Assembly (NCBI GenBank): GCA_964492485.1
Contig: CAZBKM010000007.1
Location: 1 to 64,000, forward strand
Reading direction: 5' to 3'
DNA: 64,000 nucleotides
From: UBA5336 sp964492485
GTDB lineage: Bacteria; Pseudomonadota; Alphaproteobacteria; Caulobacterales; Hyphomonadaceae
Made by a program: the position numbers and the translations under genes. The notes below the pieces were generated by a model, which worked only from the letters and a program-made list of their open reading frames with translations, did not search any database and was not told where the DNA came from. Of this stretch, positions 48,228 to 58,069 are shown piece by piece (positions within the stretch are counted from its first letter, which is position 1; each line of letters begins with the position of its first letter).

Positions 48228-50102
48228 ATGGACCGCATCGACCGCGCCGCCCAGGGCTTCAAGGCCTTTGTCCTTCTCTTCGCGCTGACCCTGATCGCAG
48301 GGGCACCGGGCGTGTTCAACATTCCAGCCCTGGATCGGGACGAGAGCCGGTTTGCCCAGGCCTCCAAGCAGATGGTGGAGACCGGCGACTACATTCTCAT
48401 CCGGTATCAGGATCGGCTGCGCAACAAGAAGCCCGCCGGCATACACTGGCTGCAGGCGGGGTCCGTGGCAGCCCTTTCGGAGCCCGGCGCGGGGGAGATC
48501 TGGCCCTATCGGGTCCCGTCCTGGATCGGTGTCTCGCTGGCGACGGTGACGGCGTTCTGGGCCGGACTCGTCCTGATCGGCCGGCCGGCGGCATTCCTCG
48601 GAGCGCTTCTGTTCGGTGCCACGCTGCTGCTGACCAGCGAAGCCCATATCTCGAAGACCGATGGCGTGCTGGTCTTTCTGACGACGCTGGGGATGGCCGC
48701 ATTGGCCAGGCTCTACATCCGCCAGGACAATGACCGACGCATGGCGCTTCTGTTCTGGCTTGCGATGGGGCTGGGGTTCCTGATCAAGGGGCCGGTGACA
48801 CCTCTGGTGGCCGGACTCGCCATGGTCGGGCTTTATCTGTGGGATGGCCGCCAGGCCGGCTGGATGCGCAGCCTTGGCTGGTGGCCCGGTCCGGCCCTGT
48901 TCGTCCTTCTGGTCCTGCCGTGGTTCGCCTGGGTCCAGATCGCTAGCAGTGGCGACTACCTCGAAGGTGCCGTGGGCAAGGATTTGCGCGACAAGCTGGT
49001 CAGTGCCTCGGAAGGACATGGCGGTCCGCCGGGATACCACCTCCTGCACATGCCGGCCTTGCTGTTTCCCGCCACCCTGTTCCTGATCCCGGCCATCTAT
49101 TTCACCTGGCAGGGCGTGCGGCGGACGGCGCTGGATGTCGTGGCGGGTGTGCACAAGCCGGGCCTGAAGTTTCTCCTGGCCTGGGCGGTTCCGACCTGGC
49201 TGTTCTTCGAGTTCCTGCCCACCAAGCTCAGCCATTACATCCTGCCGGCATACCCTGCGCTGGGCCTTCTGTGCGGCTATGGCGCCTACCGGCTCCTGTC
49301 CGGTATGCGCGCGCCCGCCCTGCAGATCGCGTCTGCGGGACTGTTTGCCCTGGGCGGTGCGGTGCTCCTGGCGGTTTTCTCACCCTGGGTCCTGCCGATG
49401 TTCCAGGCCGACATCCTCGGCGAGTTCAAGGCGGCAGACCCACAGGCCGTGGCAGCCCAATGGGCAAACGGACCGGACCAGCCGCTTTGGCTCTGGGGCC
49501 TTGGCGCGGCGACGCTCGTGGCGGCGACCGTGGCGATGGGTGTCCGACGCCTGGTTCCGGCGCTGGCGCTGGCCATCGTCTCGGCGCTGGCCATTGGCTG
49601 GCATGCCCGGATCGTCACCCTGCCAGGCCAGACCTGGCTGCATCCCACCGAACAGGCGCGAGAGGCGCTGATCGGAGCCTGCGCGCTGCCAAAGCCGCAC
49701 CCCGCACCTGAAGGCTGCGGCCCTCAACCCGACCACGTCCAGGCCGTGGGCTATTCCGAGCCATCCTATGTCTTCCGGCTGGGCACGGCGAACCTGCACC
49801 CGCCGGAAACGGTGGTGGCGCTGCCGGCGAGTGCCGAGGGCTACCCTGCCGGTTTCGTGATCAACCTGGAGGACCCCGCCGGTCCAACCGCCCTGGAGAC
49901 GCTACAGGAGGCGGCACGGGAGACAGGGCGGTGCCTGACCCGCTCGGCACCGCGTTATGCGCTGAACTATTCCAATGGAGACCCCGTCACCTTCGTCGGG
50001 GTCCGGATCGATGACGCGCCCTGTGGCGAGGCTCTGGCCGCGCGGGCCGATGCCGCGAGCGCGACGGGCGCCGGGGTTAGCCTGGGACGTGGGCCGCGAT
50101 GA
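48228..50102 (+). CDS. ArnT-like GT39/GT83 membrane glycosyltransferase
   Basis: A GT-C enzyme of 624 residues with about eleven to thirteen membrane helices. The first periplasmic loop has the catalytic pair in NIPALDRDESRFAQASKQM, as in ArnT and protein mannosyltransferases, and KPAGIHWLQ follows. It would move a sugar from a polyprenyl carrier to lipid A or another envelope acceptor. The divergent GT2 gene probably makes the donor. Its last 26 bases overlap the 3' end of the next gene on the other strand. Confidence 0.88.
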   Translation: MDRIDRAAQGFKAFVLLFALTLIAGAPGVFNIPALDRDESRFAQASKQMVETGDYILIRYQDRLRNKKPAGIHWLQAGSVAALSEPGAGEIWPYRVPSWIGVSLATVTAFWAGLVLIGRPAAFLGALLFGATLLLTSEAHISKTDGVLVFLTTLGMAALARLYIRQDNDRRMALLFWLAMGLGFLIKGPVTPLVAGLAMVGLYLWDGRQAGWMRSLGWWPGPALFVLLVLPWFAWVQIASSGDYLEGAVGKDLRDKLVSASEGHGGPPGYHLLHMPALLFPATLFLIPAIYFTWQGVRRTALDVVAGVHKPGLKFLLAWAVPTWLFFEFLPTKLSHYILPAYPALGLLCGYGAYRLLSGMRAPALQIASAGLFALGGAVLLAVFSPWVLPMFQADILGEFKAADPQAVAAQWANGPDQPLWLWGLGAATLVAATVAMGVRRLVPALALAIVSALAIGWHARIVTLPGQTWLHPTEQAREALIGACALPKPHPAPEGCGPQPDHVQAVGYSEPSYVFRLGTANLHPPETVVALPASAEGYPAGFVINLEDPAGPTALETLQEAARETGRCLTRSAPRYALNYSNGDPVTFVGVRIDDAPCGEALAARADAASATGAGVSLGRGPR

Positions 50103-51645
50103 GGTAGGGCCCGTCGGAGGCAACCGCCTTCTCAAGCGCCGCATCGAACGCCTCCGCCGTCCACGCATCTTCGGCAGGGACGCCCATGGCCCGGCTGAGA
50201 CCCGCCCAGTCGATCTCGGGATTGCCGAGCTCAAGCATACCCTTGGCGGATGGTCCGGGATTGCCGGCGCCTGTGCGATGCAATTCGATGTTGAGGATCC
50301 GGTAGGAGTGGTTCACGAACACGACGTTCACCACGTTCACCCCTTCGCGGGCCTGGCTCCAGAGAGCCTGGTTCGTGTACATCGCCGCGCCGTCGCCGCT
50401 CAGGGCGATCACCTGCCGGTCGGGTGCGGCAATGGCGGCACCCAGCGCCAGGGGCAGCCCCTGGCCGATCGCCCCGCCGGTGAGCATCAGCCAGTCATGC
50501 GGTCGCGCGGTCAGTGTGGACAGGAAGCTCGGCATACCGTTGGAGACCCCGTCATCGGAGACGATGGCGCCTTCGGGCATGTGCCGGGCGAGGCTCGCCC
50601 CCACACTGGCCGCCGTCAGGTCTCCGGTCGGTCGCTCAGGCAGGGACAGCGGCAGTGCGTCCGCCTGGACGCGGGCGCCGAGCGCGTCGGCCAGCGCGGC
50701 CAGGGCAGCGGCGCTGTCCAGGTCCGCATCGCCGAGGCTGAGGGTCGAACATCCTTCGGGAACGAGTACGCTCGGCCGGCCAGGATAGGCGAAGAAGGCC
50801 ACGGGCGCCTTGGTTCCGGCGATCACCATCAGGTCGTGACCCGCCAGGTCCTCCAGTGCGCCCTCAGCGAAATAGGCCAGTCGACTTGGTGCGAAACGTC
50901 CCGCACCCCGGGCCTGACGCGCATAGAAGGTGTCGGTCACGACCCGCACGCCGGCGGCCTCCAACCGGGCGGCATGGGGCAGACCCTCCGCGTGAAGCGC
51001 ACTGCCGCCGATCAGGATCATGGGGCGGTTCGCCGCCCGGATTGCCCTGGCAGCCGCCTCGACGGCTTCCGGATCCGGGGCGGCCTGGGTCGGCCGGGGC
51101 GCCACCTTGCCGCGCAAGCCCCCTTCGGTCCAGGCGCTGTCGGCGGGGAGGATCAGGCCGACGGGACCGCCTGGCGGACCAAAGCTGGCCTGCCAGGCCT
51201 CCACAGCCATCCGCCCCGCATCGGCGGCCTGGGTCAACGCTTTCACCCAGTGCAGGTTGGGGGCCGCCAGGCCAATGATGTCGGAGGTCAGCGGCGCATC
51301 GTGGCCCCGGTGATAGGTGGCATGGTCGCCTATGACGTTGATCATCGGCGTATGGGCGCGCCGGGCGTTGTGCAGATTGGCCCCGCCATTCAGGTAACCC
51401 GCCCCCAAGTGCAGCAAGGTCATGGCCGGCCCCCCCGCGATCCGGGCAAATCCATCGGCCGCACCGGTTGCGACGCCCTCGAACAGGCCCAGCACGGAGC
51501 GGATACGGGGCTCCTGGTCGAGCGCCGTCACGAGATGCATTTCCGACGTGCCCGGATTGGCGAAGCAGGCGGTGACCCCCAGGTCGGCCAGGGTTCCAAC
51601 GAGTGCGCGGGCGCCGGTTTCGGTGTCTTCGCCGGGTTGCGACAT
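50077..51645 (-). CDS. Thiamine-diphosphate enzyme, acetolactate synthase/benzoylformate decarboxylase type
   Basis: A 522-residue ThDP enzyme with all three domains: the N-terminal PYR domain with catalytic Glu in GLFEGVATGAADGFAR, the central domain, and the PP domain with ALSGDGAAMYTNQALWSQ binding Mg-ThDP. It lacks the clear FAD-binding block of true acetolactate synthases and no ilvN is near, so a decarboxylase or carboligase role on a 2-oxo acid is more likely. The next gene (upstream on the strand) encodes an aryl-CoA-ligase-like protein, suggesting aromatic acid metabolism. The substrate is not known. Confidence 0.78.
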   Translation of the reverse strand: MSQPGEDTETGARALVGTLADLGVTACFANPGTSEMHLVTALDQEPRIRSVLGLFEGVATGAADGFARIAGGPAMTLLHLGAGYLNGGANLHNARRAHTPMINVIGDHATYHRGHDAPLTSDIIGLAAPNLHWVKALTQAADAGRMAVEAWQASFGPPGGPVGLILPADSAWTEGGLRGKVAPRPTQAAPDPEAVEAAARAIRAANRPMILIGGSALHAEGLPHAARLEAAGVRVVTDTFYARQARGAGRFAPSRLAYFAEGALEDLAGHDLMVIAGTKAPVAFFAYPGRPSVLVPEGCSTLSLGDADLDSAAALAALADALGARVQADALPLSLPERPTGDLTAASVGASLARHMPEGAIVSDDGVSNGMPSFLSTLTARPHDWLMLTGGAIGQGLPLALGAAIAAPDRQVIALSGDGAAMYTNQALWSQAREGVNVVNVVFVNHSYRILNIELHRTGAGNPGPSAKGMLELGNPEIDWAGLSRAMGVPAEDAWTAEAFDAALEKAVASDGPYLIAAHVPG

Positions 51646-51687
51646 TGCGGGTATCTCCTTCGGTTTCAGAGCGGTCGGGCGTTGCCG

Positions 51688-53553
51688 TCACAGCTCGATC
51701 ACGTCCTCGTCGGGCGCAGCGGCGTAAAGTCGCTCGATATCCTCGCCGCGCAGGGTCTGGACGCGATTCTGGTTGATGTAACCCTTTTCCGTGATCTCGC
51801 CGGCATCGCCGTCGGGTGGACGATCCTGCAGCAGTACGCGCCAGATGCGGGCCGAGGGATAGGGGTTCTCGTCATTGTGGCGCCGCAGGCCCTCGCGCAC
51901 GGCGTCGCGGACCTTCGGGTGGCGCACAAGGACCTGCAGCCCCGCCGCCTCGCCCGTCAGGCGCTTGCAATAGGCCTCGTTCAGAAACCCCAGTAGCGCG
52001 ATGCGGTCGCGGTTCAGGCCACAGACCACGGCATCGCTCAGCACGCCATCGGTGGCGGCCACGGCCTTGACCCTGACGGTGCCGGCCGACACCCAGGTCC
52101 CCGAGGCCAGCTTGAACTCCTCCGCGATCCGGCCGTCAAAGGCGAGACCAAGCTCGGGCCGCTCCGGGTCGGCGAAACGCACCGCGTCCCCCAGCCGGTA
52201 GAAGCCCTCGGAATCGAAGGCTTCAACCGTCTTTTCCGGGTTGCGATAGTAGCCCGGGGTAATGTGCGGACCGCGCACGCGGCATTCGAGTTTCTCACCC
52301 ACCGGCGCAAGCTTCATCTCGCAGCCGGGCAGGGGCAGGCCGATCAGACCCATCGTGTCGTTGGGCCAATGCACATTGGCCGTCGTCGGCGCGGTCTCCG
52401 TGGCGCCATAGCCGGCCGAGAGCGAGATACGGCTGCCCGTGGTACGGACCGCGACGGCCTGGACCCGCTCATAGATGTCCTGCCCCATGGCCGCACCGCC
52501 ATAGGCCATCACGAACAGGCGCCTGAAAAAAGTGGCGGCGAGGGCGTCGTCCTGTTCGAGTTCCGTCGCCAGGGCAGCCCAGGCCGCCGGAACGGTCGTG
52601 TGCTGGGTGGGCGAAACCTCACGCAGGTTACGGAGCATCTCCGGCAGGCGGGCCGGCGTCGGCGCGCCCCAGTCGATGTAAAGCGTACCGCCCCAATCCG
52701 TCAGCGAATGCAGGATCGCATTGGCGCCATAGGTATGGCTCCAGGGCAGGAAATTGCACATGACCTGTGGGCCGCCGCTCAGGGCTTCCAGGCGTTCCAC
52801 GTTCCAGACCGAGCGGATCATCTTCACCATGGACGAGATATTGCCATGGGTGTTGATGACCGCCTTTGGCTCGCCGGTGGAGCCGGAGGTCATCATGAAT
52901 TTGGCAATGTGGTCGGGCGACAGCCTGTCATAGGCGAGATCGACCCGCCAGGTGGGCGGGTGCGCAAGCTCGCCGATCGCCAGCGCGTGGACCCGCTCGG
53001 GTGCGGCGCCGGAGTGCACCACCAGCCGTTCGCCCACGTCCAGCCCGTCCAGGCCCCGCTGGTAGCTTGGTCCGTCCTCCACATAAAGAATGCCCGGCGC
53101 GACCAGGCGGTCGATATGGCGCAGCCGGGCGAAGTCATGGCTCAGGGTCGCATAGGCCGGGGTCACCGGCACCACCGGACTGCCGGCCCACATGGCGGCG
53201 TAGGTGACCAGCGCATGGTCGATCGTATTGCGCGACAGGATCATGACCGGGACATCCGGTCCTGCCCCATGGGCGAGGAACCCCTCCGCCAGGGCGCGCA
53301 CGCGGCCCAGCGCCTCGCCATAGGTCAGGATCTGCCAGCCGGGGCGGTTTGGCTCCTCCACGTCGCGTTGGGCCAGCCAGGCCCTGTCGGGCGCGGCACC
53401 GCCCCAATAGGCCAGTGGAGCCAGCATGTGCGGATGCCAGGGCCTGAGCGGCTGGCCGTTGGTCAGATAGACCGTGCCGTCGGGCCGGCGGTCCACGTTC
53501 AGCCTGGCAGGCAGGTAGGGACACTCCCGGAAAGGCAGGTCTCGGTCGGTCAT
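51688..53553 (-). CDS. Feruloyl-CoA synthase-like acyl-CoA ligase
   Basis: A 621-residue adenylate-forming ligase. It has the AMP-binding loop FMMTSGSTGEPKAVIN, LSAGYGATETAPTT, and FDGRIAEEFKLASGTWVS, the last matching the feruloyl-CoA synthase subfamily (EFKL rather than DVIK). It would activate an aromatic acid as the CoA thioester through an acyl-AMP. No feruloyl-CoA hydratase-lyase gene follows, so the pathway here is not established. It lies 42 bases from the ThDP enzyme and is probably co-transcribed. Confidence 0.82.
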   Translation of the reverse strand: MTDRDLPFRECPYLPARLNVDRRPDGTVYLTNGQPLRPWHPHMLAPLAYWGGAAPDRAWLAQRDVEEPNRPGWQILTYGEALGRVRALAEGFLAHGAGPDVPVMILSRNTIDHALVTYAAMWAGSPVVPVTPAYATLSHDFARLRHIDRLVAPGILYVEDGPSYQRGLDGLDVGERLVVHSGAAPERVHALAIGELAHPPTWRVDLAYDRLSPDHIAKFMMTSGSTGEPKAVINTHGNISSMVKMIRSVWNVERLEALSGGPQVMCNFLPWSHTYGANAILHSLTDWGGTLYIDWGAPTPARLPEMLRNLREVSPTQHTTVPAAWAALATELEQDDALAATFFRRLFVMAYGGAAMGQDIYERVQAVAVRTTGSRISLSAGYGATETAPTTANVHWPNDTMGLIGLPLPGCEMKLAPVGEKLECRVRGPHITPGYYRNPEKTVEAFDSEGFYRLGDAVRFADPERPELGLAFDGRIAEEFKLASGTWVSAGTVRVKAVAATDGVLSDAVVCGLNRDRIALLGFLNEAYCKRLTGEAAGLQVLVRHPKVRDAVREGLRRHNDENPYPSARIWRVLLQDRPPDGDAGEITEKGYINQNRVQTLRGEDIERLYAAAPDEDVIEL

Positions 53554-53646
53554 TCAGGCGCTCCCTGGCTGTGCGGACCTTCAAAGGGCCCGCCGCGTAT
53601 GTCGCGCCAATCTGCACACCTTGCCCGACGACGTCGAGCCAGGGCG

Positions 53647-54990
53647 TCAAGCCGCAACCGGTTCCAGTGTTTCGTGAAAGCGAACCGGTGCGCCGCCCCC
53701 CTTCCGCACGATTTCGCCATCGCGCATGACAACATGACCCCGCACGATGGTGCCGACGGGCCAGCCGGTGGCCTCGAAGCCCTCGAATGGTGTCCAGCCG
53801 CACTTTGCGGCCGTCCAGGCCGAGGTGATCGTTTCCGTCCGCTTCAGATCGACCAGCGTGAAGTCTGCGTCGTAGCCTTCTGCAATCCGCCCCTTGCCCG
53901 CGATGCCGAACACGCGCTGCTGGCCTGCCGATGTCAGGTCGACGAAGCGGCGCAGTGTCAGCCGGCCTTTCGCCACATGGGTCAGCATCACGGGCACGAG
54001 GGTCTGAACGCCGGGCATGCCTGATGGCGAAGCCGGATAGGGCCGGGCCTTCTCCTCGGCCGTGTGCGGTGCATGGTCCGAGCCGAGCACGTCGACGATA
54101 CCGGCGTTCAGCGCCCGCCACAGGGCATCCACGTGGCGCTGGTCGCGGATCGGCGGGTTCATCTGCGCATAGCCCTTTAGCCGCTCATACGCCTCGGGGG
54201 CGACGAGGGTCAGGTGCTGGGGCAGGACTTCGACGCTGGCAACGTCCTTGGCGTCGCGCAGCAGTTCCATTTCCTCGGCGGTGGAGATGTGCAGGACATG
54301 GATCCGCTTGCCGGCAGCGCGCGCCAGTCGCAGCAGGCGCCGGGTCGACGATACGGCCGCCTCGACATCGCGCACCTCCGGATGGCTGCTCCAGTCGCCG
54401 GTGCGCGCCAGGTCGCGGCGCTCGGCAAGGCGGTACTCGTCCTCCGAATGGAACGCGGCCCGCCGCTTGATGGCCCGCAGCACCCGGTCAACGCCCGCAT
54501 CGTCCTTCACCAGGAGGTCGCCCGTGGACGCGCCCATGAAGACCTTCACCCCGCAGCAGCCTGGCATTGCCTCCATCTCTGCCAGCACGTCCGCGTTCTC
54601 GTTCGTCGCGCCGGCATAGAAGGCATGGTCGACATCCATCCGGCCCCTGGCCCGGGCCAGCTTGTCCAGCAGCAGGTCGGGGGTGATGGTCGACGGGTTC
54701 GTGTTCGGCATCTCGAACACCGTCGTCACGCCGCCGAGTGCGGCGGAGCGCGCGCCGGTTTCAAGGTCTTCCTTATATTCCAGACCCGGCTCACGGAAAT
54801 GGACCTGACTGTCGATGACGCCGGGCAGCACGTGCAGTCCGGTCACGTCCAGCGTCTCGCCGGCATCGGCATGTTGCAGGGACCCGATGAAAGCGATGCG
54901 CCCGTCGCGCACGCCGATGTCGGTTGCGTGTTCACCCCCCGGCGTCACAACGGTGCCGCCGCGCAGGATCATGTCATAGGTCTGGGTCAT
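53647..54990 (-). CDS. pyrC: Dihydroorotase
   Basis: Dihydroorotase closes N-carbamoyl-aspartate to dihydroorotate in pyrimidine synthesis. The 447-residue class I enzyme has the metal motif GVIDSQVHFREPGLEYKED, the carboxylated Lys in GVKVFMGASTGD, His in IHVLHISTAEE, and GSDHAPHTAEEK with the catalytic Asp. The related allantoinases share this fold, but the FREPG motif and DHAPHT favour dihydroorotase. No other pyr gene is near. Confidence 0.87.
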   Translation of the reverse strand: MTQTYDMILRGGTVVTPGGEHATDIGVRDGRIAFIGSLQHADAGETLDVTGLHVLPGVIDSQVHFREPGLEYKEDLETGARSAALGGVTTVFEMPNTNPSTITPDLLLDKLARARGRMDVDHAFYAGATNENADVLAEMEAMPGCCGVKVFMGASTGDLLVKDDAGVDRVLRAIKRRAAFHSEDEYRLAERRDLARTGDWSSHPEVRDVEAAVSSTRRLLRLARAAGKRIHVLHISTAEEMELLRDAKDVASVEVLPQHLTLVAPEAYERLKGYAQMNPPIRDQRHVDALWRALNAGIVDVLGSDHAPHTAEEKARPYPASPSGMPGVQTLVPVMLTHVAKGRLTLRRFVDLTSAGQQRVFGIAGKGRIAEGYDADFTLVDLKRTETITSAWTAAKCGWTPFEGFEATGWPVGTIVRGHVVMRDGEIVRKGGGAPVRFHETLEPVAA

Positions 54991-55044
54991 GCCCCTTTTA
55001 TGGCCCGACTTGATGGGGCTGTCATCCGATTCCGGATCGCCGCC

Positions 55045-55989
55045 TCAGGCCGAGCAGCTCCCGCCGCCGAGCACGCAGAAACTTGCGCAGAACGGATGGT
55101 TGAGCGCCACGTCGCGGCGGGCTTCGGATAGGGTCCCGCCCAGCTCGAACCTCGGATCGTAGGGGATCAGCGTGCAGGCGACCACGCTGGCGCGCGCCGC
55201 GCCCTTCCGGCGCACGAGCATGCGCTGGCTGGCGCACATGATTCCTTCCGGGGAAACCCCCAGCTTGTTCCAGCAGGCGGGCGTGATTTCCGGTGGATCG
55301 GCATCAGGCGTCATCTCCGGAAACAGCACCAGTCGGCGAGGATCGTCGACGTCCAGGTTGATCCCGAGACTTGCGGCCAGATGGCGGTAGCCGGCCTTCG
55401 CATCGCCTTCCTGTTCGCCCCAGATGCGCCGGCCGGCAATGGCGATCTCGAAACCCGTCCGCGCCAGCCAGTCGACCCCGCGCAGCGTCTCGGCGAAGCT
55501 GCCCGCGCCGCGTTCGCGGTCATGGTTGCGGGCGGTATGATGGTCGAGGCTGACCCGCATGAGGATGCGGTCGCGGTGCCGGGCGGCCAGGCGTTCCAGG
55601 CCGGTCTGCACGTGCTGGCGCATCATGGGTTTCATGGCATTGGTCAGGACGAGGATCGGGTGCCCGCGGTCGAGGGCGGCCTCCATCATGGCCAGCATGT
55701 CCGGTGCCATGAAGGGCTCGCCACCGGTAAAGCCGATCTCGCAACCGGTCTCGCCTGCCGCCGCCAGCTCGTCGAGAAACGGTTCCAGATCGGACCTGGT
55801 GAAATAGACGAGCCGGTCATTGGTCGGGCTGCTCTCGATGTAGCAGTTCGCACATGCGATGTTGCACAGGGTGCCCGTGTTCACCCACAGCGTCTCGAGC
55901 CGCCGCAGCGCGATGCGGGCGCGCGGCTCGCCCGTGGCGGTACGGTCGGGATCGGTGAATTTGCGCGAGGCGATGGCCAGATCGGTCAT
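55045..55989 (-). CDS. Radical SAM protein with C-terminal cysteine motif
   Basis: The protein binds a 4Fe-4S cluster through C42-x3-C46-x2-C49 (TLCNIACANC) and SAM (GFTGGEPFMAPD). The 314-residue chain ends with a Cys-rich tail (FCASFCVLGGGSCSA), which could hold a second cluster as in SPASM-like enzymes. Further cysteines (ITPACW, IMCASQ) lie in the C-terminal half. The ATG at 55989 was preferred to one 29 codons upstream. The function is unknown; peptide modification is one possibility, but no peptide gene is seen beside it. Confidence 0.78.
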   Translation of the reverse strand: MTDLAIASRKFTDPDRTATGEPRARIALRRLETLWVNTGTLCNIACANCYIESSPTNDRLVYFTRSDLEPFLDELAAAGETGCEIGFTGGEPFMAPDMLAMMEAALDRGHPILVLTNAMKPMMRQHVQTGLERLAARHRDRILMRVSLDHHTARNHDRERGAGSFAETLRGVDWLARTGFEIAIAGRRIWGEQEGDAKAGYRHLAASLGINLDVDDPRRLVLFPEMTPDADPPEITPACWNKLGVSPEGIMCASQRMLVRRKGAARASVVACTLIPYDPRFELGGTLSEARRDVALNHPFCASFCVLGGGSCSA

Positions 55990-56072
55990 GGGTCGGCCAT
56001 AGAGCAGGGCCGCGTCCGGGGCCAGTCCCCGCGTTTCACAACCCGGTGACCCCTGCGTGAGACCGGGCGCGC

Positions 56073-57251
56073 TCAATCCTCCCAGACGTGGGACGCCCAG
56101 GCGCGAACATCCTCGACGAACAGCTCTGGGACCTCCATCGCGGCGAAGTGACCGCCGCGGGGCATGTCGCTCCAGTGCACGATGTTGTAGGCCCGCTCAC
56201 ACCAGCTTCGGGGCGGCGGGGCGTAGAGCGTCTCGCCTGGAAAGTTGGCAAAGCCCGTGGGTGTCTCGCACCGCTCACCCTCGGGCAGGCCGACGCCACC
56301 TTCTCGGAACAGCGCCGCATAGTACCAGACCGACGTGGCGATGGCGTCGTTCACCAGATAGATCATCACGTTCGTGAGGAGCTGATCACGCGTGTAGACC
56401 TTGAACAGGTCGCCATCGGGCAGATGCGACCACCCGTGGAACTTCTCCAGGATCCAGGCGGCCTGTCCCATCGGTGTATCCATCAGCGCCAGTGCCAGGG
56501 TCTGAGGCTTGGTGGCCTGTTGCATGAAGTAGCTGCCCTCGGCCTGCATCGCGGCCTGCGTGCGCGAAATCCACCGGGACTCCTCCTCCGTCCGGGGAGT
56601 CGCCGGGGTGGGGCGAAACCCGATCATGTTGAGGTGGATGGCAACGCAGCCGCCCTTTCCCTGGGCGGCCCCATGGTCATGGCCCAGCCACGACGTCACC
56701 AGTCCGCCCCAGTCGCCGCCCTGTGCGAGATACCGGTCATAGCCGAGGCCGTCGCGCATCAGCCGGTCCCAGAGGCGCGCGGTTGCCCTCTGGCCGAAGA
56801 GGGTGGCGGGCTTTCCTGACCAGCCATAGCCGGGCAGGGAGGGGATGACGACGTGGAAGGCCTCGTCGGGACGGCCGCCATGGGCGCTTGGGTGGGTCAG
56901 CCGGTCGATCGCGGACCAGAATTCGTACACAGATCCCGGCCAGCCATGGGTCAGCAGCAGCGGTCGGGCCCCGTCATGCTCGCCCCGGACGTGAACGAAA
57001 TGGATCGGCAGGTCGTCCAGCGTGATGCGGAAATGGGGATAGCGGTTCAGGTCGGCCTCGGCCGCGCGCCAGTCATAGCGCTCCAGCCAATGGGTCTGAA
57101 GATCCTTCAGGACCTCGGTCGACATCCCGTATTCCCAGCCCGTCTGCGCGTCGGCCGGCGCTGGAAACCAGCGATACGCCGCAACCCGCTCGCGGATGCG
57201 CGCCAGCGTGTCCTCCGCGACCCTGATTTCGAAGCGTTCCGCCTGGGCCAT
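56073..57251 (-). CDS. Epoxide hydrolase family protein (EHN domain)
   Basis: An alpha/beta-hydrolase of 392 residues with the N-terminal epoxide-hydrolase domain (FEIRVAEDTLARIRERV, and YPHFRITLDDLPIHFVHVRG). It has the oxyanion HGWPGS, nucleophile Asp in AQGGDWGGLVTSWL and the catalytic His in RGGHFAAMEVPE, plus lid tyrosines near SVWYYAALF. It resembles microsomal-type (EPHX1) hydrolases. Substrate is unknown. It is transcribed with the radical SAM gene across an 83-base gap. Confidence 0.9.
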   Translation of the reverse strand: MAQAERFEIRVAEDTLARIRERVAAYRWFPAPADAQTGWEYGMSTEVLKDLQTHWLERYDWRAAEADLNRYPHFRITLDDLPIHFVHVRGEHDGARPLLLTHGWPGSVYEFWSAIDRLTHPSAHGGRPDEAFHVVIPSLPGYGWSGKPATLFGQRATARLWDRLMRDGLGYDRYLAQGGDWGGLVTSWLGHDHGAAQGKGGCVAIHLNMIGFRPTPATPRTEEESRWISRTQAAMQAEGSYFMQQATKPQTLALALMDTPMGQAAWILEKFHGWSHLPDGDLFKVYTRDQLLTNVMIYLVNDAIATSVWYYAALFREGGVGLPEGERCETPTGFANFPGETLYAPPPRSWCERAYNIVHWSDMPRGGHFAAMEVPELFVEDVRAWASHVWED

Positions 57252-57532
57252 CCATCCCTCCCCGTCACGACCTGTAAGCCGACAGTGGGCCAGCCTCCCC
57301 GCCGGGCGTCAATGTCCAGCAAGGCCGCGTCGCCCCCACGCTCCCGCCATGTGCTTTTCAATTCCCCTCGCGCCGCCACGTGATTTCCTTTTTTTCGCCA
57401 TGAGCGGCTGGCACCTGCCGCTTCGTCAACGACACGCAAGGGGGTGGCCGCTTCCACGGCGGTTGGGGGCATGCTAACTCCCGTCCGCTTGCGTCAACCG
57501 GCGGTTTGAAACCCAATCGTGGAAGTCTGCAA

Positions 57533-58069
57533 ATGCCTGTTCGCTCTGTTCTTCTGTCCATCCTGGCCCTGGTCCTGTCGGGCTTGCTAGCCGTTCCGGC
57601 CGGCGCGGATCGCTCGGAGCCGCGCACCTCGGAAACGGAGCGCCTGGGCTTCATCGAGGATGTCTATGTCGGCAAGCTGAGACTGGAAATGAAGGGCAAG
57701 CTGGATACCGGCGCCGATTCCAGCTCGGTCTATGCGCGCGACGTGGAGATCTACAAGAAGTCCAAGCGCGACAATTGGGTACGCTTCCGTCTGGTCGGCA
57801 AGGATGGCCGAACGATCCGCTATGACCAGAACGTGATCCGCTTCGCCCTCATCAAGCTGAAGAAGGGCGGCACCGTGCGCCGGCCCGTGATCCACCTGCC
57901 GATCTGCGTCGGCGGGGTGCAGGGCCTGGCAGAGGTCAATCTCGCGAACCGGGAGGAGTTCGATTACGACTTCCTCGTCGGTCGGGAATTCCTCGCGTCG
58001 CGCGTGGTCGTGGATGCCGGCCAGACCTTCATCGCCGAAGAGTCCTGCGAAAGCGACGAGAGTGACTAG
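57533..58069 (+). CDS. RimB-type (PF05618) aspartyl protease, secreted
   Basis: The 178-residue protein starts with a Sec signal peptide (hydrophobic core about residues 5-22, cleavage likely after AGA), then a retropepsin-like domain with the active-site loop KLDTGADSSSVYA and VGREFL near the C-terminus. The family is annotated as ATP-dependent zinc protease or RimB-like; the DTGA motif points to an aspartyl protease. The signal places it in the periplasm. It overlaps the next gene by eight bases, and is the first gene of a three-gene operon with a 7TM protein and an ATP-grasp ligase. Confidence 0.85.
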   Translation: MPVRSVLLSILALVLSGLLAVPAGADRSEPRTSETERLGFIEDVYVGKLRLEMKGKLDTGADSSSVYARDVEIYKKSKRDNWVRFRLVGKDGRTIRYDQNVIRFALIKLKKGGTVRRPVIHLPICVGGVQGLAEVNLANREEFDYDFLVGREFLASRVVVDAGQTFIAEESCESDESD

